64,000 bases of DNA from Channallabes apus (Eukaryota > Chordata > Actinopteri > Siluriformes > Clariidae). Made by a program: the position numbers and the translations under genes. The notes below the pieces were generated by a model. It searched no databases, was not told where the DNA came from, and saw only the letters and a program-made list of their open reading frames with translations. This document shows positions 55,648 through 64,000 of the stretch, piece after piece (within the stretch, counting starts at the first letter, position 1; the number at the start of each line of letters is the position of its first letter). The stretch is from NCBI GenBank assembly GCA_030522415.1, contig CM060108.1, positions 38,567,756 through 38,631,755 on the forward strand, given 5' to 3'.

Positions 55648-58600
55648 CTCCAGTATAATATTAGTGACAGCACAAATAAATGCTGCATCAATACTAAACT
55701 GAACAGAAAATCAAAACAGATCTCCATGAGGAAATAGTGACATCAGGTTTCATAATAAATACAGCAAGAAGTTACTGTATTTAATTTATATAATAATATT
55801 ATTGTCCTTATGCAGGTAAACAAAATATGATAAACACTACATTCCTACAGTCTATACAATAGAAGAATTAGAATATAAATATATTGTTAATTATGTAAAT
55901 TATTCTATTTAACACACTCTTGAAATTAGTTGTTTAAAAATGTACTAAACTTTATTCTACATGTGTTTAAGTCGAGTCTCTAATATCAACTTTTTCCTCC
56001 TTTTAGGGCCACAGAGACGAAGGATAGAACAAAGTAATTACACCTTAATTTATAAGACTTTTTATTTCAATGCATTTAGAAATCTGAGTAGAAAAATTAC
56101 ATTTATATTTAGAAAGAGGAACTGATTATACGATTAGTCACAGTTTATAATTTTACTTATAATTTATATTGATTTTAAATATAAAATATAAACATGATGT
56201 AATTACTTGTTTCACAGAGTTAGCGGAGATGAAGAAGTCTGCAGGTAAGAATAATATATTTGTGTGTGTAAGAGAGAGACAGAGACAGAGAGAGATGTTT
56301 ACAGGCGACAGCAGTAGATCCAGAATGATGAGTAAAGTTAACTGGAACGTGATGTTTCTTTCCTGATCCACTATAAAGGTTTATTTACTCTTGAACAGAT
56401 TTATTTTGCTTTCATACAAATTGAACCTTCAGCCTGCTTATACATGGATTTACCTTTCTCATGTACAAAACTGTGTGCACGCTCAGCTTCATCCTGCTCG
56501 TGCTCTTCATCGGAGTTCCTCTGCACGCCGCCAAAACTGTTTAACCAATCAGAGCTCAGACAGTGAAAGTGTTTCTACTTCAGTCAATTCTCATTGGTCA
56601 GGGAAAGTGCAGCACCATAAAGTGTGAATGTTCAGGTGACACAGAGGGGGAAGTTAGTCAGTAAAAGGAGCCTGACAATGAGTAACCTCAGCTAGGTTTA
56701 TTAATGATTTTGGCTTTATAAAGTGAAAGAATAACTCGTATACTCGATTTACAAGGATAGAACTGATGTAGAGAAACACTGAGAGACTGGCGCCCCCTGT
56801 GGCCACATCTGACAGAACTCTAGCACTCTGTGAGTCCCAGTAAGGAAGGTGAACTCAATGATTCTGGCTTTTACCAAAGACCTGAGCATTTTATCAGCGA
56901 CCTGAGCATTTAGTCAGTGCCATCAGCCTGCTTTATTCTATATAAAGGTTTTCTAACAATTATGTCGAGTGAGTCTGTTCAGAAACATGAACACTGTACA
57001 CCTGAAGGAGACGACGTGCTCCAGTGGGGGGTTTTTACAGTTTAGAGAGACGACTCTCATGTTGCTCACTAGTTTACCAAATTGAGACAGCGCTCGCTCG
57101 ACTTCCTCATTAGAGATAAACAGGACAATGTTCGGCGTTGTAACTTTCATTGTTGTTGCACTCTGTAGAATAACAGAATAAAACTCTCCACTTACATTTA
57201 TTCTGTTTTCAGTCAGCTGAGTTACCCCTCGACCATCTGTGATCCTGACACAACGTTTTCTTACCCCACACTTTCTCCTACTGACAGTAACAGCTGCTCC
57301 ATTAAGGCCTCAGTGTTCACCTCACACTACACACCATGACGGAGTGAGAGAGGACGCGCTACACTGTTTTTGTGAGCCACCGTCCCTCCACTCTGCTGTG
57401 AGATCAGGGTTATCACAACAACTCGCCATCTAATAGAGACAGGAATCATCAGGGTCCATCTGATACAATATTATCACGAAACTTAGGCGTCAATCGAATT
57501 TGTATTGCGATTCTGCAAGTATCAAAAATCTATAAATATTCTGACTCAATATAATTTTAAAAATTTCATTACAAATTTAAACCCTAAAACCATTTAGAAA
57601 AAAAAAAACGAATCATAACTCTATTCCTTCATATGCAGCCCGAACAAATTTATTAATTGGATAATTAAATGAAGCTCATTCCTTATATTGTAACATAAAA
57701 ACACACATTTCTGGAACTTTGTGGTCAATAATCTAAACATAAACACTACAATAGTGACTTTCGATCGCGTTTTAATATTATCTTCCAAATGCTAAAACAG
57801 GAAGTGAGTAAATGTGCAGACTGATCCTGTATTAGTTTGTTATGGGAAGTTGTTCCTCTCATGGATGCACTTGTCACTTGTCTATGATGAGGCACATAAT
57901 GATAGTTCTTCCATAACTTTCTCAACTCTCACTTATGGCTTCAAGTAGATGTTAGTGTACACAATCTGCGATACCCCGGGACCTTCCCTCAACCGGCATG
58001 CTGAAGTGAATGAAGTGAGACTCACTTTAATAACAAGTGATGTGTGTGAGGAATGCCACCTTCTTTAAGTCAGGAAGACTGGACCTGGTGGAAGAGGCAG
58101 AGGAAGCATCATGGTCAATAGCCCACAATGGAGGAACCAGTAAAGTGTGTGACACACTGGGGCATCGTCTTGGCACAGAGGGCAGGATGGGCAGCCACAT
58201 CAGAAAGCATAGAGACCCTACTGAGTAAAGTTTCCCAAAGTTGGGACCCTGCAGCAAGACCCCAGCAGTAGATGGTGGAATTTATAAACACAGGCAATAA
58301 GCAGACTTTTATTACACTAAGTGTTAATCAGGTGAATCTATTAGTGTGTGTATAAAACTATACATGATTTTCTTTCTTCTCTTCTACAGCCATAGTGAGT
58401 AAAAAACTTCACTGCCAAAAGTCTCACACAGAGCATTTAAAATTTAATTATGATTCTTTTTTCATTAGACTTGTTCTATTTGTTAGCATATTATTCATTC
58501 ATTCATTCATTCATTTTCTATACCGCTTAATCCTGTGTTCAGGGTCACGGGGGACCTGGAGCCTATCCCAGGAGACTTCGGGCACTAGGCGGGGTACACC

Positions 58601-60075
58601 CTGGACAGGGTGCCAATCCATCGCAGGGCACACACACATACACACACTCACACACCCAATCACACACTACGGGCAATTTGGGAACGCCAATTAGCCTAAC
58701 CTGCATATCATCGGACTGTGGGAGGAAACCCACCAAGCACGGGGAGAACATGCAAACTCCATGCACACAGAGACGGGAATTGAGCCTGGCCGGGGAATCG
58801 AACCCGGACCCTAGAGGCGACAGTGCTGTTAGCAAATTATTGATTTGTCTATGGATTGACACCCTGTCAGGCCCCCATGAGAGATAGAGAGAGAGATATT
58901 GACTTGTTTATTCTGCAGTGAGTGTTTTCGGAGTGTGTAAGTGTATAGTGTTGTGGTATTTCACCTCCATCTAGCGGATAAATGATATAACATCATAAAA
59001 CTTTACACGGTTCAAGAGACTTTAATTTGCCATTTGTACATACAGTATGACTGCATTAGATTATTTTTTAGAAAATCCAACTCTCTGAGTCAAATAACAA
59101 AATATATATAATAAAAATAAAAATGGAATAAACATTCAGTACAAAAATAAGACGCGAATAATTAGTAGAAGGATTAAAGTTATCAGACTATAATACACTA
59201 TAACAATTATCTAGCAGTGTAGTGCAGTTTTAAACACGATCCCCAGATGTGTAACTACTGCACGTCTTCAGATTTGCAAATTGCACTTTGTCTCAAAGGT
59301 TTAATTGGACATTTGATGTCACAGTTTTATTTTGCACATTTGTTCTTTGATAATAAATATGTGGAGGATAGTTACTCAGTCTTATGCCAGATATATGTAC
59401 TTTACACAATCAAAAGAATTATTGAAGTTTGTATGGAATGTGAATGTGTATGAATCAAATGGTCAGATAGTCCCTGGTGAGCAAGCCGAGGGTGACAGTG
59501 GCAAGGAAAAACTCCCTGAGATGGTAATATCCCACTAAACATTGGACGTTGGAGGCCTTGTCTCTCATCCTCATAACCTGTGCTCTGTCCATGAGAAAGT
59601 CCAGAATACATTACAAGTGGGAGTTGAAACTCTCAGGTCCATCAGCTTCACAAACAGCTTTCCCAGGTGGATGGTATTGAAGGCAGAACTATAGTCTAGG
59701 AAGAGCATCCTCACGTATGTTCTGCTGTAGTCCAGATGATGGAGTCCACTCAACTATTGGGACGGTAGGTGAACTAAAACGGGTCGCTGGTATCTGGGAT
59801 CATGGAGTTAATATGTAACGGTACTAGTTTTTCTAGACTCTTCATGGCAAACCGTGTAAGTGCCACTGGCCTGAAATCATTCAGAGTAGATGTGTCTGTG
59901 TTTTATTGGCACTGGTATGATGATGGCAGACTTGAATAAATGTGGGACGACTGCTTGTGTGAGAGACGAGTTAAAGATGTCTGTGTTCACACCTGCCAGT
60001 TACTCAGCACAGGCTTTTAGTACTGCGGGTAAAACACTGTCGGGTCCTACTGCTTAGCTTAACCTTCAGGACCTT

Positions 60076-60133
<58 letters not shown>

Positions 60134-60216
60134 GTGTGTGTGAGACCTGGAGTGTAGTGTCCTCTGGGTTGCAGGAGATGGATTTTTACAGTTCACTCTG
60201 TTGTGATTAAAACTCT

Positions 60217-60269
<53 letters not shown>

Positions 60270-61674
60270 GAATGAAACTAATATTGAAAACTGATGGTAA
60301 ACTGATACTGGTGCGGTTCTATCGCTATACAAGAGTGGCTGATTGTTTATTACAGTAAGTAAAAAGCTGCAGTAACTACAGACTGTAAATAAATTCTCTG
60401 TGTCCTGCTGCTTACTGATTAAACCTGATGATTTAATGTTTAAAAACACAAGAAAAAACACAGAGGAGAAATGATTAGAAGTGCTAGAAGATCTGGTGCA
60501 GAGGAGCTGATGATGATAAGTAGTGACGGCCGTTCATGAACGATTCGTTCTTTTATAAAGTCTTTAATGTGAGAAGAACGAGTCGTCTCAGAGAATGATT
60601 CGGACATTTTCTCATGTAAGGAGTTCTGCTTGTCAGTGTTTGGGAGAAATAATAATAATAATAATACTAAAAAATAAATAAATAAAACCCATTGAATTCT
60701 TAATAACAAAAAAAAACTACAGTGCATAATATTTAAAATACTGAGAGACACAAGATTAACATCACACATCTGTATTTATTTATCTTAAATTAACATCCTG
60801 GAAATGTATTTACTTATTCATTTATTTATTTTGTTTAGTCTTCAGAAATCCATCTTGAATAATTCAGTTATTATATTTCCAGAAGTCTGTGTTCAGGTTT
60901 TATTTTCAGCTCAAATTCAGGCTGCAAAATTCATCATGAAACACATTCCAGTGTAACATCCGGGTTCCTCAGAGCCAGGCAAAACTAATCGAACCTGGAG
61001 CGCGATGTACGAGTTTATGTATTTAAATGTTTTATTCTTTAATCTTCCACAAATCCTCTTATAAATCCTAATAAATCTGATCCACTGATGATGATTTAAA
61101 TGTATTTTAGCTGAAACTCACATCTGACTCTGTGTTTCTCTCAGTGGATGTGACTCTGGATCCTGATACAGCAAATCCATATCTCATCCTGTCTGCTGAT
61201 GGAAAAGAAGTGAAAGAAGGAGACGAGAGACAGAATCTCCCTGATACACCACAGAGGTTTGATTATGAGCACTGTGTTTTGGGAAAGCAGAGTTTCTCCT
61301 CAGGAAGATTTTATTATGAGGTTCAGGTCAGCGGGAAAACATGGTGGATATTAGGAGTCGTGAGAGAGAACATTAACAGGAGGTGGATTATTACAGATAG
61401 TCCTCAGAATGGATTCTGGACTGTGAGACTGTTGGAAGGGAATCGTTATGAAGCTCTTGCTGATCCTGATGTCCCCCTGACACTGAGAGAGAAGGTGGAG
61501 ATGGTGGGGGTGTTTGTGGATTATGATGAGGGTCTGGTCTCCTTTTATGATGTGAACTCCAGATCTCATATCTACTCTTTCACTGGTCAGACTTTCACTC
61601 AGAAACTCTATCCATTCTTCCGTCCTTGGGAAAATAAACCACTGATCATCTCTCCTGTATTTAACACCCAGTGA
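47155..61674 (+). CDS. Butyrophilin-like Ig-superfamily receptor with B30.2 domain
   Basis: Exons: 47155-47203 (signal peptide MFLCVTFLILFMESQS), 51300-51650 (IgV; Cys in LVLPCF and DEGEYRCLIG), 52682-52960 (IgC-like; LVCESRGWNPEPEVLW, RFYCRF), 53185-53289 (membrane segment ISVPACITAVGLIITAAVF), 54021-54047, 55494-55511, 56007-56033, 56218-56244 (short charged exons) and 61145-61674 (B30.2). Every junction is phase 1; the sum is 1,413 bp, 470 residues. B30.2 (295-470) has PRY (LDPDTANPYLILSADGKEV) and SPRY (GRFYYEVQVSGKTWW, LGVVRE, VDYDEGLVSFYD). Type I plasma-membrane protein; butyrophilins regulate T cells and sense ligands through B30.2, but a fish ligand cannot be inferred. No RING or B-box, so not a TRIM. 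The signal exon is the least certain call, 4 kb upstream across transposon-filled sequence. Confidence 0.85.
47850..48220 (+). mobile_element. L2-like LINE 3' end, degenerate
   Basis: Broken translation includes SVLAPME and then a TSRCP-type C-terminal region. The 3' tail TTGCTTTGGATAAGAGAGTC with CCAAATGCTTAAATGTAAATG is the one used by fish L2 LINEs and dependent SINEs. An AAATAAATA run and poly(C) lie at 48,005-48,075. Confidence 0.5.
49195..50808 (+). mobile_element. Apparently intact Tc1 transposon of the Passport/Sleeping Beauty type
   Basis: 1,614 bp flanked by TA at both ends (49,193-49,194 and 50,809-50,810). It starts CAGTGGTGTGAAAAACTATT and ends with the inverted form. Terminal repeats are about 215 bp, each with an outer and an inner copy of the GTGTGAAAAAGT...TTGCCCC motif (inner copies at 49,389-49,410 and 50,603-50,627), the IR/DR layout. 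The arms differ at scattered positions. One uninterrupted transposase frame lies between them. Confidence 0.96.
49575..50597 (+). CDS. Tc1-family DD34E transposase, full length
   Basis: 340 residues, the same length as Sleeping Beauty transposase. Residues 1-110 form the paired-like DNA-binding region with two helix-turn-helix parts (YKAISKALGLQRTTVRAII) and the SGRP hook at 58-61. The DDE catalytic triad falls at D153 (TLWTDETK), D244 (QQDNDPKHT) and E279 ([10 protein letters not shown]), giving the 34-residue spacing. The glycine-rich box reads YGGGSVMVWCCFAASG (187-202), with a Cys where the family usually has Gly after Trp; the effect is unknown. The C-terminus AAKGGPTSY is intact. The enzyme excises and inserts the transposon at TA. 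It closely follows the Passport subfamily pattern from flatfish as I remember it. Sense strand matches the butyrophilin-like gene whose first intron it occupies. Confidence 0.95.
   Translation: MPRSKEIQEHMRTKVIEIYQSGKGYKAISKALGLQRTTVRAIIHKWQKHGTVVNLPRSGRPTKITPRAQRQLIREATKDPRTTSKELQASPASIKVSVHDSTIRKRLGKNGLHGRFPRRKPLLSKKNIKTRLNFAKKHLNDCQDFWENTLWTDETKVELFGRCVSRYIWRKSNTAFQKKNIIPTVKYGGGSVMVWCCFAASGPGRFAVIDGTMNSTVYQKILKENVWPSVRQLELKRSWVLQQDNDPKHTSKSSSEWLKKNKMKTLEWPSQSPDLNPIEMLWHDLKKGVHARKPSNKAELQQFCKDEWAKIPPERCKRLVASYRKRLIAVIAAKGGPTSY
50978..51034. repeat. (CA)n microsatellite
   Basis: About 28 uninterrupted CA units, 265 bp upstream of the IgV exon. Confidence 0.97.
51651..52681 (+). other. Intron between IgV and IgC exons
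   Basis: AT-rich intron with a GTAAGA donor and a TTGATTATAG acceptor. Nothing else is recognised in it. Confidence 0.8.
56245..58487 (+). other. Left part of the long intron before the B30.2 exon
   Basis: Mostly unique sequence; CpG-moderate at 56,470-56,540 and 57,240-57,420. Short frames on both strands (for example 58,027-58,257) do not resemble proteins I know. Confidence 0.6.
58488..58840 (-). mobile_element. tRNA-derived SINE, minus strand
   Basis: The (ATTC)n tail is at 58,488-58,516, then TTTCTATACCGCTTAATCC. The body has GGCGGGGTACACCCTGGACA and GGGAGAACATGCAAACTCC. On the minus strand the head has GGGTTCGATTCCCC (B box), truncated before the A box. The best preserved of the three long copies of this family here. 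Confidence 0.85.
59560..60060 (-). pseudogene. LINE reverse-transcriptase fragment (Rex1/L2-like)
   Basis: Minus-strand translation with stops gives GVNTDIFNSSLTQAVVPHLF, then NDFRPVALTRFAMKSLEKLV, then RMLFLDYSSAFNTIHLGKL. These are the RT fingers region, the conserved FRPVALT motif and the FLDYSSAFNTI palm motif with the first catalytic Asp. It lacks the later YADD part. It lies in the intron before the B30.2 exon. Confidence 0.8.
60077..60143. repeat. (TG)n microsatellite
   Basis: About 32 TG units with one C interruption at 60,129. Confidence 0.96.
60218..60270. repeat. (TAGA)n microsatellite
   Basis: About 12 uninterrupted tetranucleotide units. Confidence 0.96.
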
Positions 61675-61707
61675 ATTTTCACCTCACAGATTTAATCATC
61701 TGGTCAG

Positions 61708-61713
61708 AATAAA
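61708..61713 (+). other. Candidate poly(A) signal of the butyrophilin-like gene
   Basis: AATAAA 34 bp after the B30.2 stop codon. It is unusually close to the stop, so a later signal may be used instead. Confidence 0.45.
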
Positions 61714-61901
61714 CAACAACTTTTTCTGCTTCATTTCAGAAATATATGTTACTTTTCTACAGTTTGTACACGTTTTACACTTTATTAATGTCCATACCTG
61801 TTTATTTTATTTGTTTGTCTTGCATAAAGAAATTGATTTAACCCCTTTATAAAGTTTTTTTTTTTTTTAACCACAAATGTATTCTGAATGAAGATAAAAA
61901 A

Positions 61902-61950
<49 letters not shown>

Positions 61951-62126
61951 ACAGAAGGGGTGCATGTAATAACCGGAGACATTATCCGGTACAACGCGCT
62001 CCAGGCTCGATTAGTTTTGTCTACCCCTCAGTAACCCGCATGTTACACCAGAATGTGTTTCGTGTTGAATTTTGCAGCCTGAATTTGAGCTCTTTATTAC
62101 AAAAACAACAACAAATTAATAGTTTT

Positions 62127-62178
<52 letters not shown>
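61902..62178. repeat. (TG)n/(GA)n compound and second (TG)n
   Basis: (TG)n at 61,902-61,924 runs into (GA)n at 61,925-61,950; a longer (TG)n lies at 62,130-62,176. Both are in the short interval between the two immune-type genes. Confidence 0.95.
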
Positions 62179-62181
<3 letters not shown>

Positions 62182-62434
62182 CATGAGTATGTAATGCAGC
62201 TATAGAGCTGTTAATAAGGTGTGTTTGTAGTAGTGATGTTTATTTTCTCTGTAATTTGATCTCAGTTCTTAGTGAATGTTCTTAGCTGCAGGACTGGATT
62301 TGTAAATGTATTCATAATATTTTCACATAATCCTGTGTGTGTTTTATTTTGTCATTAATTAGACGTAACACAATTTACACTTTGTATGAATTCGTGTATT
62401 TATGTCTTTATTTATTGTATTGATTGTCCATCAG

Positions 62435-63962
62435 ACCCAGCAGAGACAGTAGTGAGTGTGTCTCCACTGAGCTGGCTGACTGAAGGAGACTCAGTGACTC
62501 TAAGCTGTGAGGTTAAACACTCCTCTACAGGCTGGACATTCAGCTGGTACACAGATGTTCCCTACAGAGACAGTCAGGGTTCCCTCAGGTACAGGACAGC
62601 GCTCCTCTCAGACAGCAGCAGAGGATCTGGAGGCTCCTACACTCTCAGTCCTGTTACTCTGAATCACACAGGAGTTTATATGTGCAGAGCAGAGAGAGGA
62701 GAACCAGGCTTTCACACACACTACAGCAAACCACAGCCTCTGTGTGTCACTGGTGAGGAGGGATTAAGGAGGGAAAAGAGGGGTTTTTGATATCGCCAAC
62801 AAGTCAGTCGTGATGATGCCTTAAACTTATTCTGAAAAGTGATTAATATCTTTCTATGTGACATTATACTGAGTGACATCATAGTGTGATGCTTCAATCC
62901 CCCCCCCCCCCCCCCCCCAAGTATCCGTGGCTTTTTGGATGTCTTAATCCCCCTCTTCTACACACACACACACACACACACCACAAATGTTAACACACAG
63001 ACACACACCACACACAAAAACATGCACAAACACATTCACTCTTCACACACAGACTGACAAACCCACATGTCACACATGCACACACACCACATTAACACAC
63101 CCAAGTCATACACAGACACACACACACCCAGGTCATACACGGTTCCATGACAAATATTTTGGGCCCAAGCTGACATCAGTCCTATTACGTCATAGTGTGT
63201 GAAGTGTGTAAGTTGCACCCGGGTGGTGATGGCACAAAGTGTATGGACCCGCTCATCACTGCTTACAACTATATTTATTTATTATTATTTATAGCTACGT
63301 GTAATTCCATCAGTTATTACTGTAACTCCCTGTAATAATTTACAGAATAGAAACTAAACAATTTATTACCAGCCTCTTGTTTCTCTCTGAACTTATTCCT
63401 GGTTCTATATAATTATATCTATAGACAGATTCAGGAGTTCAGCAGCTCTGTGGTGTAAAATAATATAATAATCATATTCAGTCTAATGTTGTGATATACA
63501 GTATGGTGTTTGTGTTCATGTGAATTTTGCATTTGTAAGACTTTTAGAATTGACTTTAAACAAAAGTATGTTTGTTATTTTTCTCCTTTTCTCACATACA
63601 GAAGGTTTAATGTCAGTGTTCACATCAATCAGTAGTCTAATGCAGGTCTCTGTGTATCTGCTGCTGATCATCATACTGGCAGTGAAATGTTACAGAGCTC
63701 CAGGTTAGAGCATTTTATTACAGTGGTACATTTTAATAACCTGTATTGATTGATTGATTGAGTGAGTGAGGGAGGGAGGGAGGGAGGGAACACCCAGAAT
63801 TCTGTCATAGAAGAATGATAAAAGTTCATCTATAAAATATACAACATATATAAATATACAGAAATACATACTGTAAATATGTTATGTATAATTTCTCTTT
63901 ATTCTTTACAAAAAAATCTAGAAGTCTGGGAAGTTTGTGGAAATGAAGATTTTCTGAAATAA
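62435..63962 (+). CDS. Ig-domain and transmembrane exons of an FcR-like receptor (incomplete)
   Basis: Exon 62,435-62,752 encodes one Ig domain: WLTEGDSVTLSCEV gives the first Cys, WTFSWYTD the core Trp, NHTGVYMCRAERGEP the second Cys. Exon 63,602-63,703 encodes VSVYLLLIIILAVKCYR, a transmembrane helix. A possible last exon 63,922-63,962 adds 13 residues ending NEDFLK. All junctions are phase 1 GT-AG. The Ig domain resembles the repeated domains of fish Fc-receptor-like proteins. No signal peptide or earlier Ig exon was found after 61,674. It could be a 5'-lost duplicate, part of a gene whose start I missed, or spliced to upstream exons, all of which share phase 1. Cytoplasmic motifs are not visible. 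Confidence 0.6.
62899..62920. repeat. Poly(C) run
   Basis: About 22 consecutive cytosines in the intron between the Ig and TM exons; such runs are prone to assembly error. A CA-rich stretch follows at 62,960-63,130. Confidence 0.95.
63745..63790. repeat. TTGA then GGGA simple repeat
   Basis: Short ATTGATTGATTG followed by GAGTGAGTGAGGGAGGGAGG. Confidence 0.9.
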
Positions 63963-64000
63963 TTGACAGAAGTTGAAAAATGGGAAAAGTGAAGTGCTTT

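Noticed and set aside
58391..58395. A 5-bp candidate exon CCATA between acceptor and GTGAGT in the butyrophilin-like gene
   Set aside because: Including it would change the phase and put the B30.2 exon out of frame; direct joining of 56,244 to 61,145 keeps phase 1.

Overview
This is nuclear DNA from a ray-finned fish. The evidence is vertebrate split genes with GT-AG introns, very dense (CA)n/(TG)n microsatellites, teleost-type Tc1/mariner, hAT, L1, RTE/L2/Rex1-like and tRNA-derived SINE families, and a teleost-style butyrophilin/B30.2 gene. The repeat mix would fit an otophysan such as a catfish, but that is only an impression.

Layout. (1) About 1-14,319 carries no exon I can recognise. It is best read as the large first intron of a PACS1-like gene whose first coding exon lies at 14,320-14,486 on the minus strand. 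It holds a 2.4-kb microsatellite cluster, a broken Tc1 transposon, a small MITE, a 41-copy 24-bp minisatellite, a decayed mariner and LINE/SINE pieces. (2) 14,490-29,300 is intergenic. It holds two head-to-head Tc1 remnants and a 5.7-kb L1-clade retrotransposon with both ORFs open and a perfect 16-bp target duplication, which split an older LINE fragment in two. (3) 29,305-42,400 is the complete SF3B2 (SAP145) gene on the minus strand. I could place all 22 coding exons with consistent phases, giving 862 residues; several introns carry transposons. PACS1 and SF3B2 are linked in other vertebrates, which supports both calls. (4) 42,600-46,900 is a graveyard of nested elements: a hAT with a BED-finger remnant inside a SINE, Tc1 pieces, a Penelope-like GIY-YIG scrap and a rearranged hAT MITE. 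(5) 47,155-61,674 is a plus-strand butyrophilin-like gene: signal peptide, IgV, IgC, membrane segment, four short exons and B30.2, 470 residues. Its first intron holds a Tc1 transposon with an intact 340-residue transposase, itself inserted in an older Tc1. (6) From 62,435 to the right edge there are an Ig exon, a transmembrane exon and a possible last exon of a second immune-type receptor with no visible 5' part.

Functionally, SF3B2 is a constitutive U2 snRNP component and PACS1 a trafficking adaptor, so these two form a housekeeping block. The right side is the start of an immunoglobulin-superfamily/B30.2 neighbourhood. No wholly new system was recognised. The most notable features are the two apparently intact mobile elements of different classes, the nested insertions with readable target duplications, and the orphan Ig/TM exons. 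Splice models and family names come from reading alone.
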